DNA from: Trachythela sp. YZ-2020
Taxonomy: Eukaryota > Cnidaria > Anthozoa > Malacalcyonacea > Clavulariidae
Length of the DNA stretch: 64,000 bases
Direction of reading: 5' to 3'
NCBI GenBank assembly: GCA_016169945.1
Contig: JADLSH010000379.1
Span: 896,001 to 960,000 of the forward strand
A program made the translations under genes and the position numbers. Under the pieces are notes generated by a model. The model was not told the DNA's origin. It was given only the letters and a program-made list of their open reading frames with translations, and did no database searches. Below, one piece after another: positions 24,901 to 34,440 of the stretch; positions within the stretch are counted from its first letter, which is position 1; the number at the start of each line of letters is the position of its first letter.

Positions 24901-27900
24901 TGTTTAGTGTAGATTTCATCCTGTAGTAACACTGGATCAAAAAGATGGGCCTTACTGGATAATAGACTGAACTGAGTTAGCTAATCATACCTAGAACTCC
25001 TCTGGCAGTTCGATTGTAAAACGACAATGCCAACTTCAGAGCACCAACAAAATCGTCTCGTCTCACAAACACAGAAATCCTCTGAAAGGAGGAGAGATAT
25101 ATTTCTGTTTCACAGAATGTGATATCGATAATAAAATCACAATAATAGAAACCGTTTGTAAGCTCAACTTACATCATCCCAGGTTCGAATCGTGAATACA
25201 TGAACTGTCTACAGAAAAGGGAAAATTCTTTTTTACTCGAAGAAGACTCCTGGAAAAACTGCTTAAGATTAACCAATGGTAGTATAGTGTTTGCGCATGT
25301 GTCTTTCACCTCTGTGGCCGGGTATTCCATTCCTGTATTGTATCCAGTTGTCTGATTATAATTTATAGTTTCCAGATCATACATCGCAGGTTTTTTCCTG
25401 TATAAATTATCTGGTATAAATAAATATAGAGTTAGTTTGATGTAAAGTAGACGTTCAGTTAGTCAAAAGAAACAAATAATCATACTAACCTGTCTTCCTA
25501 AAATCAAAAGCTGTGAGTTAAAGCTTACAACCGACTGATAACACGAGTGCTCGCTGGCTAGGGCCTAAAGACAAAAACAGAACGATATTCAAGCATTTGA
25601 ATAATAAAAAACATCAATTTATAAGTTGGTAAAAAATTTCAAACGTCAGGGTCCATGTATAGTAGTACTCTTCCTTCAAGGGAAGGCCCTTCGCGAAGAC
25701 AGTTACTAGCATGGTAATGGAGGCTTTATCAGGTAGTTCAGATATTGGGCACGGCAGTTTATCAAACAACTTCAACAAAGATAGAAAGTTAATAATACCA
25801 GTGCTTCGCTGACGTTGCCACCATTCGATAAAGATTTAAAGAAACTGCTGCTGTAAACAAGTTGCACGCTGTCCAAGTCCAATGTCTGTAGAAACAATCA
25901 CTCAATGATTAGAAAATAAACACCCTTTGATTAAGCCCGTTTTCTACCATAGTCAATCGAGATGTTGTACCTCAAGGATCTCTCCATTTTTCACGTCCAT
26001 TAAATGAATCCTTTCAAGAGCATCAACAAGACCAATCAACTGCGAGTCTAACCACTGATAAATATACACAATAATAATATTAAGTTAATAACAAAGAAAT
26101 CTGAAGTCTGATCGCAGTTCTATAAAGAAATATTTTAAAAGAAACTTACATGAATTGAAATGATTTTAAAGTCAGTATTGATCTCATCCAGCTTACTAAA
26201 TGCGATGTTTCCATCTTCGCCAGTATCGTGAGCCTTTAAAAGAATATATAGCAAACTCAAGCTTAGAGTAAACTAGATTAGGATCAGATTAGGATCTTGC
26301 CTAAAGCCCATTGGCATATCTTGCAAAACAATTGAGATGATTATATCGTGACTGGCCAGTATATATCTCTTACCCCACAGAAATATATCTTAGATTCTCG
26401 TGCAAATGCCAGGACCTGCAAAACAACACAAACCGATTTTTATTACGCTCCCTAAGCAAAACAAAGCTTGAAACAAAGTACCAAGACTTTACTTACTGGA
26501 CTGAGCAATCTGGTCAAGTTTTCGTGTTGAATTAACACAAAGTTCCAAGCAAGAAGTGGAAGACTGTCTGGGCAACCCTGGGGAAAGAGGAAGAGATCTA
26601 AATTTGGTTGTTTTCATTAAATAGATTCTCTGTATGTTCATTGAAAAACGACTTTACCTTCAGACCAAAAGTGAAGACAACGGAAAAAACTGGCTTCAAC
26701 GCTAAAACAACCACCTAAAAGATATGATAACAGAGTTATCTTAGAGTATGTTGACACGAGACCGGAGAATTTCGGAATCGTACGCAGATTCGTCCGATTT
26801 TATTTGTACACACGGGAATTCGTACGGTTAGCTGTGCTCAAATTCGCCCGGTTTCATGCGTTCAGTGTGAACTCGAACGGCGAAATCGTGCAAATGTGAC
26901 GACGGTTTCGAATTCATCTGGTGTCTTGCGAACGAAGAACAAGTAGATTCAGGGTTGGTAGATTGGCCTTTTGGAGGCCAAATAACTCGAATTTGGCTTC
27001 TTTATTTTTCTTTTGGCCGCGAAAAAAACGTTTGGCCTTTTGGCTTATTTTTGGCCTCTTCACAGTTTACAAGAATTTTGGGAAATTTTATTGTTACCTA
27101 AGTTAAAACATTGAATTGTATGAAAATCGATTGCATTTTCAAGTAATGTCATTGTCAGAAAGAACCTGGTTGTAATTCAACCCATACTCAGCCAATTGTA
27201 AGGTTGATAAACCATAACCAATCATAATTCAGCATAACACTGCAGTCGCAGATGTCCGAATTTGGCTTTTTTTTGACCGAACAATGTTTGGCCTCTTTTG
27301 GTAAATTTTGGCTACTTTTTGCATGGTATTTGGCTCCGAGCATGCGCTGAAGCCTACGAACACTGAGTAGATTATGTTCCGGTTTTACTAACAACCTTTT
27401 GTTACATCTAATGATTGTGGTGTTAGAACTCAAGTAAATTAAGTTTTAGATGATGCTACAAGCTGAAAAATAGCTTCACACCGCATCAATTCCCACCCAG
27501 GTCAAGCAATTTTTCAGCTTGCCCGTTGTGGAGCCACTCAGAGCAGCATCGTCTAAAAAATCATTTTGTGAAGCCCCGGTCAATCAAGGATGAAAGTTGA
27601 TGAGAGTTGCAACACTCGCTCGCGTTTGACCGCCAACTCTCATCAACTCTCTCAACATTTATCAACTCTCATCAACTTCTCATCAACATTTATCAACTCT
27701 CATCAACTTCTCATCAACTCTCATCAACTCACATCAACTCACATCAACCCGCATGCACTCTCATCTACTCTCATCAACTCACATCAACTCTCGTCAACTC
27801 TGATCAACTCACATCAACTCTCGTCAACTCTCATCAACTTCTCATCAACTCTCATCGACTCTCATCAACTCTCATCAACTCACATCAACCCGCATGCACT

Positions 27901-29883
27901 CTCATCAACTCTCATCAACTTCTCATCAACTTTGAGCTGGTTCAAATTTTGATGAGAGTTTTCGCTAGTTTGACAGGTACGCGTGGTAATATCCAGTCAA
28001 CTCTCATGCAACTCTTGTTCTCGTTTGACCGGGCCATGAGAGTTGATTAAATTATCGCTTGCCAACTCTCATAAACTCTCACCCTCGTTTAATGACCAGG
28101 ACTCTAGCATAAATAATAGTAACACACCTTCGTCAGAGTGGCCAAAGCGAGTAAAGATCGTTCAGACAGTGGGTCATCTTTCAATGATTCAGGGAAGTGA
28201 AGTGGAGCCAGGACACATACCTCACCACGACTAACAATATGAAATAAAGTACTGTATAATATACACCCGTACAGTACAGCAAAGAAGTAACCTAACACTA
28301 CGGATGCTGCGCAGTCGCGTAAATTTTAGTTGTGGCACGATTGTGATAGTAGCGACAAGGCTGGGGTTGGGTTGTGGTTACGCCAGGCCTCTGAGTTAGA
28401 GAAAAACGGAAAAGAAAGCAGGTCGGCAAATTTAAGTTTTCAATAAAATGTACCTGCAGTTATAGAGCCGACATTGACATGTATAAACCTAAACGTAACA
28501 GGAGAATATTTGTCCATCTGCTTTTCTCTTTTACTCTAAATTCACATCAGAAAAGTATAATTGCAGGTCGGTAATTTTTTGTCTTCCTGACATGACAATA
28601 GGTCGGCAATCAGGTCGGCATTTGCCGATTGCCGACCTGAATTCAGAGGCCTGGGTTACGCTGCAGTCCAGTTGCTGTGGTAGATCAGTGGTTGATCCAA
28701 GGATATTAAAGCCCTATCAGTTCTAAACTGTTCTCCCCAAACTTCCAGTAAGGGCCATCTCGTATTGATCCAGTGATAAGTGTTACCACAAGAGTAAACT
28801 GTATATTACTGTATATTTATACTGGATAGCTCTATCAGTTCTAAACTGCTCTCCCTAGAGGTCCAGTGAGGGTCATCTCTTATTGATCCAGTGTTACTAC
28901 AGGAGGAAACCTAAACTAAACTAACTTTATTTATACTGGATAGCTCTATCAGTTCTAAACTGTTCTTCCTAGAGGTCCAGTAAGGGTCATCTCTTATTAA
29001 TCCATTGTTACTACAGGAGGAAACCTAAACTAAACTAACTTTATTTATACTGGATAGCTCTATCAGTTCTAAACTGTTCTTCCTAGAGGTCCAGTGAGGG
29101 TCATCTCTTATTCGTCCAGTGTTACTACAGGAGGAAACCTAAACTAAACTAACTTCATTTATACTGGATAGCTCTATCAGTTCTTAACTGTTCACTAACC
29201 ATTGTTCAATCAACACCCTGTAAAGGGCAAAAGTCTTGACGACATACAGTAGATGTTCTTCATTCGTTTGCAAAAGACAACGAGATTACCGATCGTGTCC
29301 ACTTAAACAAATCGCCCTACTTACTAACCTTCCTGAAAAGACCACTTGTGAATCATATGTCCTCATCCCAATTACTTTTCTAAAAAAGAAACGATTTAGA
29401 CCATTGTCGATAGTTTTTGATCGATATATTTGAACACCACCAATAGTTAATATAGTTTACTTGAATGTAAGTAGAAAGACCGATCCACCACTGTCGCTGC
29501 AAACTGCTTCAGTCAGGTCGTCTGTAAACTGTGAGAGAAATAGAAATTAATAAATAGAAGTTGGATGATTTAGTTTCTCAAAGAGAAATTGCTGGGCGTT
29601 AACAGGTTAACCAGACTATTTGTGCATGTCTCTTGTTAACCCATTAAGCCACAATGTGCCCTAATGCGCCCTGCTTTGTTACAATACTCTGTCTGATGCC
29701 AGAGGTATCATTTGGTGCTAATGATTTAAACCAGTATACTTACCAGAACATGAAGTACTGCACTAACTGGAGGGTGAGCATCTAATATTGATCGAACACA
29801 TTTACCCGAGGATAAATCCCACATTGTAATCTAAAAATATTAAAATATATAATATTATCACATACAACAAACAAATATGCAGG

Positions 29884-29968
<85 letters not shown>

Positions 29969-32900
29969 GGATGGACAGACAAACAAACAGACATTTGGCA
30001 TTACCTGGCCTTTGGCATGACCACAAAGCAACCTGGTTGAGTTTGTATTTATTCCTAATGCCGTCACCGCGCCGTACTCAGCACCTGGACAAATGTGAAA
30101 AATTTGACAATCTCAATTACCTGACAAAGAAATCCATTTCTCCCTCAATGACATTAAGCTAAAATACTGATGAATTATATGTATTTATTTGTTGCAAAAG
30201 TTTTTGATAGAGAACTGAATTATGTTAAGTGTAGTATACAGTAAAGTGTTTGATATTCGTTGGCAAAAGTTGCAGTAGATAATTTCCTCTAATTCAAGGG
30301 CATTATCTGCACCATTTGCCATCGAACATGACAAGGTATGCATATTGCAGTGCAGAAACCACAGGATTAGGCCTTCAAGAAAGGAAATTCTCCATGGATT
30401 ACCTTGGGCTGTTGTTCCCAGGACTAACTGCAATGCTTGTTTGGCATCTAAAATAAAAACATTGATCGAACTGAATTTTATCCTTTTGTAGGAAACGTTT
30501 TCATATTATATCACTACAGGTTTCACATATTTTACATTAAAACTGCTTGGCAACACAGTGAGGAGCCAACCAAACTAAATTTGGTGCAATTTCCAGAATC
30601 ACAACGCAAGCCATGAACTGCGATTTGCTATTTTGGTACATGCTTACGACGTCAAACGTGCATGAAAAAGAGAAAGGATCGAATGCTTAGCATGTACAAT
30701 TGAATACTGTACTTATCTGTCAATTTTCATAACATAATATTTAATAATTCATGAGCAAAACACAAAGGAAATCACCACCGTATCGTTGTCTTGATACCAC
30801 GGTAATAAACACCCATAAATTAGCGCAACCTTCGCGTTGAATTCCTCCATAAATACTGGTTCCTTTCGGGAATTATACCATGCACTGGGAGCCGTTTATT
30901 ACAGCAGGAAGCCTTAACTGTTGAACTAAGAACTCGTTTAGTCTACTGCTCACCGAATATCAAAACAATTCCATGAGAAGTGCCCACAGCAATAATTGTT
31001 GAAACAGCCTGAAATGGTACAGCATAATGATTACTTATAGTCGTTGGCTTGAAAAGTCTCAAAAACTAAGAGCATTGTGCAGCGAGTGTACTTTCTACAG
31101 AAATTCTATGCTGTGTCACCATACACTTAACACAGCTTGGAAACCTACCATAGCAGTTGGCAAACCAGCTTCAATACGACTCTAAAGACAATAGATAAAC
31201 ATACTAGACAAAGACCAATCTAAACTTTCATTTCATCAAATAACTTAAATAGCAAAGTGTGTTTTTATAGTAAAATATCTGCAATACTTACTGATGCAGA
31301 TTGTACTTGAGCAGATATTTTTCTCAAAACAACATGTCTAAGAATTGAACCATGTTTCTTTTCACCAGCTCTGCTGCAATCAATTACTAGTGCATTAGGC
31401 TTTTCTCAACAATGACTCAGTGATTATTACATTCACAATGGACTGTTGAGTGGGTGAGTGGGTTGACTCAGTGCCATAACTTGAGACTAGTTAGGCACAC
31501 CAGTAAATGTTTGTATTCAAGCAAGGGAGAGGAGCTGTCAGAATTTAAGGGGGTTGAAAATGAGTATATTTTGAAAATATCTGCATTCTGAGACACAGGG
31601 ATGTCCGAGCAATGGTAGAGCAGGGGGGGGGGGGCAATGCGAACATAAGGGCAGAAGGGGAAAAAAATGCTGCTATGCCCATTCGATGAAATTTCAATGA
31701 ATTTCAAATTTTATTTCTATGTACAAATAGATATAAAGAAGTTCAGAACGAAAACAAGAGAAAATTGGCCTTCCCAATATGAACTGATCGTGTAATTTAC
31801 AGTTGTATTCTCTCTTCGTTGCCAGTTTTATTATTGTTTCATTTATATTAAAAGGGCACTTTTCCCCCCCTTGCCCCACTTAGGAAAAGGACAGGAGGGG
31901 CACTTGCCCCCCTCCACGCACCCCCTCTCTGGTGTCCCTGCTGAGATGTGATTCTTAATATTTTCAGGGGTGATTTTTAACAACTCTGAATGTTATAACC
32001 TTTGTTTTTACTCTTACGGGTCATAACTATTTTTGGAGTCTGGTGGAAACTATTTTTTCAGACACTGCCAAACCCCCAGGTTCAGTCAAGACAACAGATT
32101 TCAGTTTAGTCAAGCTAGCACACCAACAAGGGTGTTCTACAGCAATGTGTTTTATTACCAAAATTCTACCTGTTTGCCTCATTGCCTGATGGTCCTTGTC
32201 CCTTGAGAATGTCTTCTAACTTGATATCAACAGCCAGGTCAATATCACCAATATCATCCTCCTACAAATGTTATGTACCATTAGCACTGCCAAGTTTAGA
32301 TGATTAAAAATCTGGAGGTTATATATATATATATATTAGCAGCAAGGCCGGCATAAACCGATCTGGGGGGGCATGACCATTGTGTTCATTGGAATGCCCC
32401 TGGATGTCAGCACCAAAACTTGTAGACTAACTGGTAAACTGTGAGACTTGGCAGCTCTGTACAATAAAGGCTCTGTTTGGGTAAATTCTGACAGGTGAAC
32501 TTGTGTTGAAATTGTGACGCAGTAGCCTACGAACATAGACAGTAATTCGTACTTCCTGTCTTTGTAAATTTGCCTATGTGCTTGTTCCCAGCATGTTGCC
32601 ATTAGGAAGGATTCAGGGACAGTTTGTGATTGGTGGAATATATAATTCTTTTTTTTCTGATTGGTTATGATATACATTATATCTGTATCAAATAACGTTG
32701 TTTGTGCATTGCATTATAAACGCTTGACTTTTACTAACCTAAATTGAAAGATATATCGAAGTAATATTTTGTTATATTTTCTAGTTATATTTTGGTCGAC
32801 TAAAGTCAGCTTTAGACAGAAAGCGTTGATAAAAACTCTACATCATTCATCACTTATACAACGACAGGAATTGTTTTTCTGCATTAATTAACTATTTTAT

Positions 32901-33291
32901 ATTGACATGAACTACCTTGCCAGACGTTTGACTGTTTCAGCTGAACATAAATTTATATAATGCAAACTTCTATCTACCTCATTAAGAATACTTTCCAATG
33001 TAGGGATATCTTTGACTGTAGGTAAATCCATTTCCAGGTCAACCTAGAGAAAATGATTCATTCTAGCCACATTACATACTGCCAAACTGTACAGTATTTA
33101 TAGTACACACTACACACTAGAAAAATTAAGTTTTACAATACCATAGCAGACGCAGAACCATATTTCGATGACATTGGAAAAGAGCTGGACCTATATGCAT
33201 CATTTATGTCTAAAATATCACTTCTTAAACTATTTGTGACAGACAACAGTCCGTCCAAGTTTAACAAATCGTCTTCACTTTTCGCCGCCAT
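12967..33291 (-). CDS. VPS8: VPS8, CORVET complex subunit
   Basis: VPS8 is the CORVET-specific subunit that binds Rab5 and tethers early endosomes. About 40 short exons read in order against the animal protein. Start Met at 33291 (MAAKSEDDLLNLDGLL), 33142-33291; 32978-33043 with PTLESILNE; 32170-32261. WD40-propeller region: GLPTAM and AVGTSHGIVLIFG (about 31.2-30.95 kb), STRLLCGHAKGQ (30.05 kb), ITMWDLSSGK (29.8 kb), LPLLAWNFV (26.55 kb), NGGNVSEAL (25.8 kb). Alpha-solenoid: IVMKDFVG (23.85 kb), DAVIYVYNRGM (23.4 kb), YPNIRTLLEFDTAEFLNVL (22.3 kb), FEPSAVYRHLR (17.8 kb). RING second half CQHCCHTEC and WSCPVCSKKN at about 14150-14245. Last exon about 12967-13114, ending HLAPRSQFS and a stop at 12967. 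The RING first half and one solenoid exon (about 15.75-16.8 kb) were not found. The ortholog call is secure; some boundaries are not. Confidence 0.95.
13562..13861. mobile_element. TACCGTATTTACTCG-type GC-rich MITE
   Basis: It begins TACCGTATTTACTCGATTG and ends with a related inverted copy (GCACTCAAACGGTA). Inside are repeated AGCGCCGCCCC and GAGCGCCGCA motifs, far more GC-rich than the surroundings. It lies within the 3' part of VPS8. Confidence 0.65.
15836..16165. mobile_element. GGATCCAG/C-rich non-autonomous element
   Basis: Runs of G (about 15860) and C (about 16100-16145, GCGCACCCCCCTGCACCCCC) lie near the two ends, and GGATC/GGATG-type ends face each other. This is a common style of small hAT-like element. 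It contains open frames on both strands that are not genes. Confidence 0.45.
16164..16335. repeat. CACAATCACCACACAG minisatellite
   Basis: A 16-bp unit, ACAATCACCACACAGC, is repeated about four times exactly and then degenerates into shorter CACA-rich steps. It is intronic to VPS8. Confidence 0.9.
16489..16712. repeat. ATACATGGGTGC dispersed element, copy 1
   Basis: It carries ATACATGGGTGC, CCAGATTTATTTCGAGTGTT, an inverted pair GTTGAACATGATATCTCAC / GTGAGATATCATGTTCAAC, then CATAAACTTCAAAAGCGATA. The same blocks, in altered order, occur at 19380-19622, also inside VPS8. Confidence 0.7.
17608..17704. repeat. CACAA microsatellite
   Basis: About 97 bp of CACAA units pass into CACGA and CACAG units, immediately 3' (in transcript order) of a VPS8 solenoid exon. 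Open frames here are artefacts of the repeat. Confidence 0.95.
17990..18305. repeat. 114-bp repeat family, tandem array 1
   Basis: Nearly three units of the sequence containing GTTTCCTCCTGTAGTAACAC, GAACCTCTAGGAAGAACAGT and CTATCCAGTATAAATAAAGT. Spacing is about 109 bp because a TAGTT step is missing in one unit. Intronic in VPS8. Confidence 0.85.
18628..18864. mobile_element. GGTCGGTTGTACGAAG MITE
   Basis: Termini GGTCGGTTGTACGAAGGCC and GGCTTCGTACAACCGGCC are inverted. The match extends through GTTTAGC...GATAA for about 35 bp with gaps. Intronic in VPS8. Confidence 0.75.
19380..19622. repeat. ATACATGGGTGC dispersed element, copy 2
   Basis: Shares the inverted pair around GATATCTCACGAGTGAGATATC, the CATAAACTTCAAAAGCGATA block and the GCTCGAAATCTCTATAAAGC block with 16489-16712. 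Confidence 0.7.
19810..20165. repeat. CAACTTGTTACAAG-type dispersed repeat
   Basis: Several ACTTGTAGCAAG, AACAAGTCTG and CAACCTTGTAACAAG motifs in both orientations, as at 7078-7265. The segment from about 20000 partly duplicates itself (ACAAGTTTGTCGAGTCATCA). Confidence 0.55.
20570..20850 (+). mobile_element. SINE-like element
   Basis: A degenerate tRNA-like head (about 20570-20640) is followed by TTTTCTCCGGGCACTCCGG and a tail with GTAAAGCGCATTTGATC and TTTGCGCTATAGAAATGTTA. It ends in repeated GTTAGTTAGTCGTTA. That 3' tail type is shared by widespread invertebrate SINE families. Intronic in VPS8. Confidence 0.6.
20866..21019. mobile_element. Short palindromic MITE
   Basis: The ends ATACACCCTTTCGATAATTA and its inverted copy continue through CGTCAC. 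Inner arms around CTCATTCTCATGAATC pair with GATTCATGAAAGCGAGG. About 154 bp, in a VPS8 intron. Confidence 0.8.
21510..21661. repeat. Long-armed foldback beside a VPS8 exon
   Basis: The arms are about 65 bp each, ACTTGTGTTGTCCAAATGGA through ATTTCTGAATGTCCCAA and the inverted copy, separated by a few bases at about 21580-21595. It lies about 20 bp from the exon encoding ALDGVPGRQRF. A related half copy is at about 23960-24000. Confidence 0.85.
21756..21809. repeat. 18-bp tandem repeat, three copies
   Basis: AGAATAACAACCTACACT is repeated exactly three times. Open frames on both strands here only reflect the repeat. Confidence 0.95.
21975..22140. repeat. Pair of GCGTGCTCAATAACTCG palindromes
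   Basis: At 21984-22011 and 22107-22135 the same near-perfect palindrome occurs in opposite orientation (GCGTGCTCAA...TTGAGCACGC). AAAAAGCGCG motifs lie near each. The block is probably a foldback MITE in a VPS8 intron. Confidence 0.75.
22330..22505. repeat. 114-bp family, long single copy
   Basis: Contains AGCTCTATCAGTTCCAAACTG and CTCTAAAGGTCCAGCAAGG. It then continues into a longer flank with GGAGAAAACCTAGGGTGTTTGG and AGAGTCAAACTGGAAGC. The same flank is seen at 62040-62165 and 63745-63905, which suggests the 114-bp unit is a part of this longer element. Confidence 0.75.
23130..23333. mobile_element. CAGTGGCGG-ended MITE
   Basis: The ends GTTAACATTCAGTGGCGGAA and TTCCGCCACTGTTAAC are inverted. 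A long G run follows at 23158-23173. It lies in a VPS8 intron. Confidence 0.8.
24835..24960. repeat. 114-bp family, single copy
   Basis: One unit with GAACTGATAGAGCTATCCAG, TATAAATAAAGTG and CCTGTAGTAACACTGGATC, in a VPS8 intron. Confidence 0.75.
27566..28070. mobile_element. Element with expanded CTCATCAACT minisatellite, copy 1
   Basis: It opens with GAAGCCCCGGTCAATCAAGG and a GATGAGAGTTGCAAC motif, and closes around GTTTGACCGGGCCATGAGAG. Between them, about 27640-27945, about 30 degenerate units of CTCATCAACT follow one another, with periodic CACATCAACCCGCATGCACT insertions. A compact version without the expansion is at 41936-42175. Confidence 0.8.
28700..29190. repeat. 114-bp repeat family, tandem array 2
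   Basis: Four to five units. The anchor CTACAGGAGGAAACC recurs at 28897, 29011 and 29125, exactly 114 bp apart. Each unit also holds ACTGGATAGCTCTATCAGTT and CTAGAGGTCCAGT. Intronic in VPS8. Confidence 0.95.
29884..29970. repeat. GACA tetranucleotide microsatellite
   Basis: About 20 uninterrupted GACA units with a few variant units at the right end, lying between two VPS8 WD40 exons. Every frame is open on the minus strand, which produces false serine/cysteine/leucine open frames. Confidence 0.98.
30766..30880 (-). repeat. Fragment shared with the insertion at 1487-2008
   Basis: AAATCACCACCGTATCGTTG, CTTGATACCACGGTAATAAA and CACCCATAAATTA read here match the reverse complement of about 1825-1920. 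A solo piece of the same class II family lies in a VPS8 intron. Confidence 0.75.
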
Positions 33292-33352
33292 GTTTGAAGA
33301 TAGAGCTAGGCCAAGATAAATGTTCTTACATGAAGTCTCCTATTGGCGGAGT

Positions 33353-33580
33353 GCTACGTCACAGAATAAGAATTAACCAGAAGGTTCACTCGGCGAAAAT
33401 CTGTCCTCGAGCTAAACAAGTGTAATGCAACCTCGTACCCAGTTCACTCCTATACTATTTCCTATTAAAATGCTCAGCCCGCGCTCGTTTCAGATCCCTA
33501 AACAAGTGTAGCAAGCGTGAAAAAGCGTGACTAGTCTTTAGTATTAGAGTGAACCTTCTGGTTTATTCTGTGGCTACGTC
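33353..33580. mobile_element. Inverted-repeat element upstream of VPS8
   Basis: The arms GCTACGTCACAGAATAAG...AACCAGAAGGTTCACT and the inverted AGTGAACCTTCTGGTTTATT...GGCTACGTC, about 36 bp each, flank the segment. It lies 60 to 290 bp upstream of the VPS8 start codon and so may overlap its promoter. Confidence 0.7.
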
Positions 33581-33639
33581 GTTGCGTCAAAGGGTGAACA
33601 TTCGCAGATCAATAGACTGAGCAACACTCGTAAATTAAA

Positions 33640-33935
33640 AACGCTCAAGTTGTAACAAACTTGTAGCAGACTTGTACCAATGCTGTTTCAACAATTTGTT
33701 ATCAGGATATGTTCGCACTGTTTGCGCCCAGCTTGTTGACAAGTTGTCATCGTCTTGTTGTCTTGACAACTTGCTACAAGGTTGTCGACTCAACGGGACC
33801 TGTAACCTGCGATCAGGTTACGGGACCTGTTAAGTAACAACTTGTTACCATTCTGCAATTCAACAACTTGTTAACAAGTTGTGAGTGACAGTAACTTGAT
33901 AAAATGACATTGTTACAACTTGTTGACAAAACAGT
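33640..33935. repeat. CAACTTGTTACAAG-type dispersed repeat
   Basis: Same vocabulary as 7078-7265: TTGTAACAAACTTGTAGCAG, TTGACAACTTGCTACAAGG, CAACAACTTGTTAACAAG. It fills most of the gap between VPS8 and the first cystine-knot gene. Confidence 0.6.
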
Positions 33936-34062
33936 TTATAACTAATAGAGCTATCCATCTAATCCAGTATAAATAGTTTTAGCATAGTTTAATGTGTTTC
34001 AAACATTCTTATTGACATTTGTATATTCGTATAATATATTGACCTATCAAAGCTAATCATGT

Positions 34063-34440
34063 TCATGAGAAGTTACAAGATTTGCATTTACAATCTCGAA
34101 CAAATACAAGATTTTTCTCGATGGTTGCCCCATCAGAACACAGCAATTCCACAGTTCGTATTTCATCGTCGGTTCTTCGACAACACTCGCAAGACGTCGT
34201 AAACCACGGTTTATCCATAAGAGGCCTGGAACTAGACTTGCACGCTCCGCGACAGACTGTGACGGGAATAGTGACCGTAGTGCATCCTGGGTGGGAAATA
34301 CGTTTGTCCATTGTTACCTTTGCGCATGCTCCTGCTGTTGGTTGAATATTGAAGATTAGGACTAAAGTAGACATTAGCAGGGAACATTGGATAGCATACA
34401 TCTTGTGTGGCAAGGCTTCGTTATTTCTACATAAAGTCAA
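34063..34440 (-). CDS. Secreted cystine-knot protein, bursicon/GPA2-like
   Basis: A single open exon of 125 codons. The Met at codon 14 (base 34401) is the likelier start, because MYAIQCSLLMSTLVLIF followed by PTAGA reads as a signal peptide. The mature part of about 87 residues starts CAKVT. It has the spacing of a C-terminal cystine knot: PGC, then CRGACKSS (the C-x-G-x-C box), CECC, ELLC, and the closing DCKCKSC. The short length, single knot and PGC...IP...CxGxC order resemble bursicon and glycoprotein-hormone alpha-2 subunits more than BMP antagonists. Such proteins act as secreted dimers on leucine-rich-repeat GPCRs; the partner and receptor here are unknown. A second knot gene is divergently placed 1.5 kb away. 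Confidence 0.8.
   Translation of the reverse strand: MTLCRNNEALPHKMYAIQCSLLMSTLVLIFNIQPTAGACAKVTMDKRISHPGCTTVTIPVTVCRGACKSSSRPLMDKPWFTTSCECCRRTDDEIRTVELLCSDGATIEKNLVFVRDCKCKSCNFS

Noticed and set aside
26935..27345. TTGGCC/TTTTGGC-rich stretch considered as a separate element
   Set aside because: The motif bias is clear but no termini or second copy could be defined, so it is left as unclassified VPS8 intron.
27590..28050. Open frames with repeated STLINSHQL
   Set aside because: Translation of the CTCATCAACT minisatellite; no start context, no family.
29782..30067. Overlapping Ser/Cys/Leu/Val-rich open frames on the minus strand
   Set aside because: All arise from the GACA microsatellite, apart from the genuine VPS8 exon STRLLCGHAKGQ at about 30005-30085.
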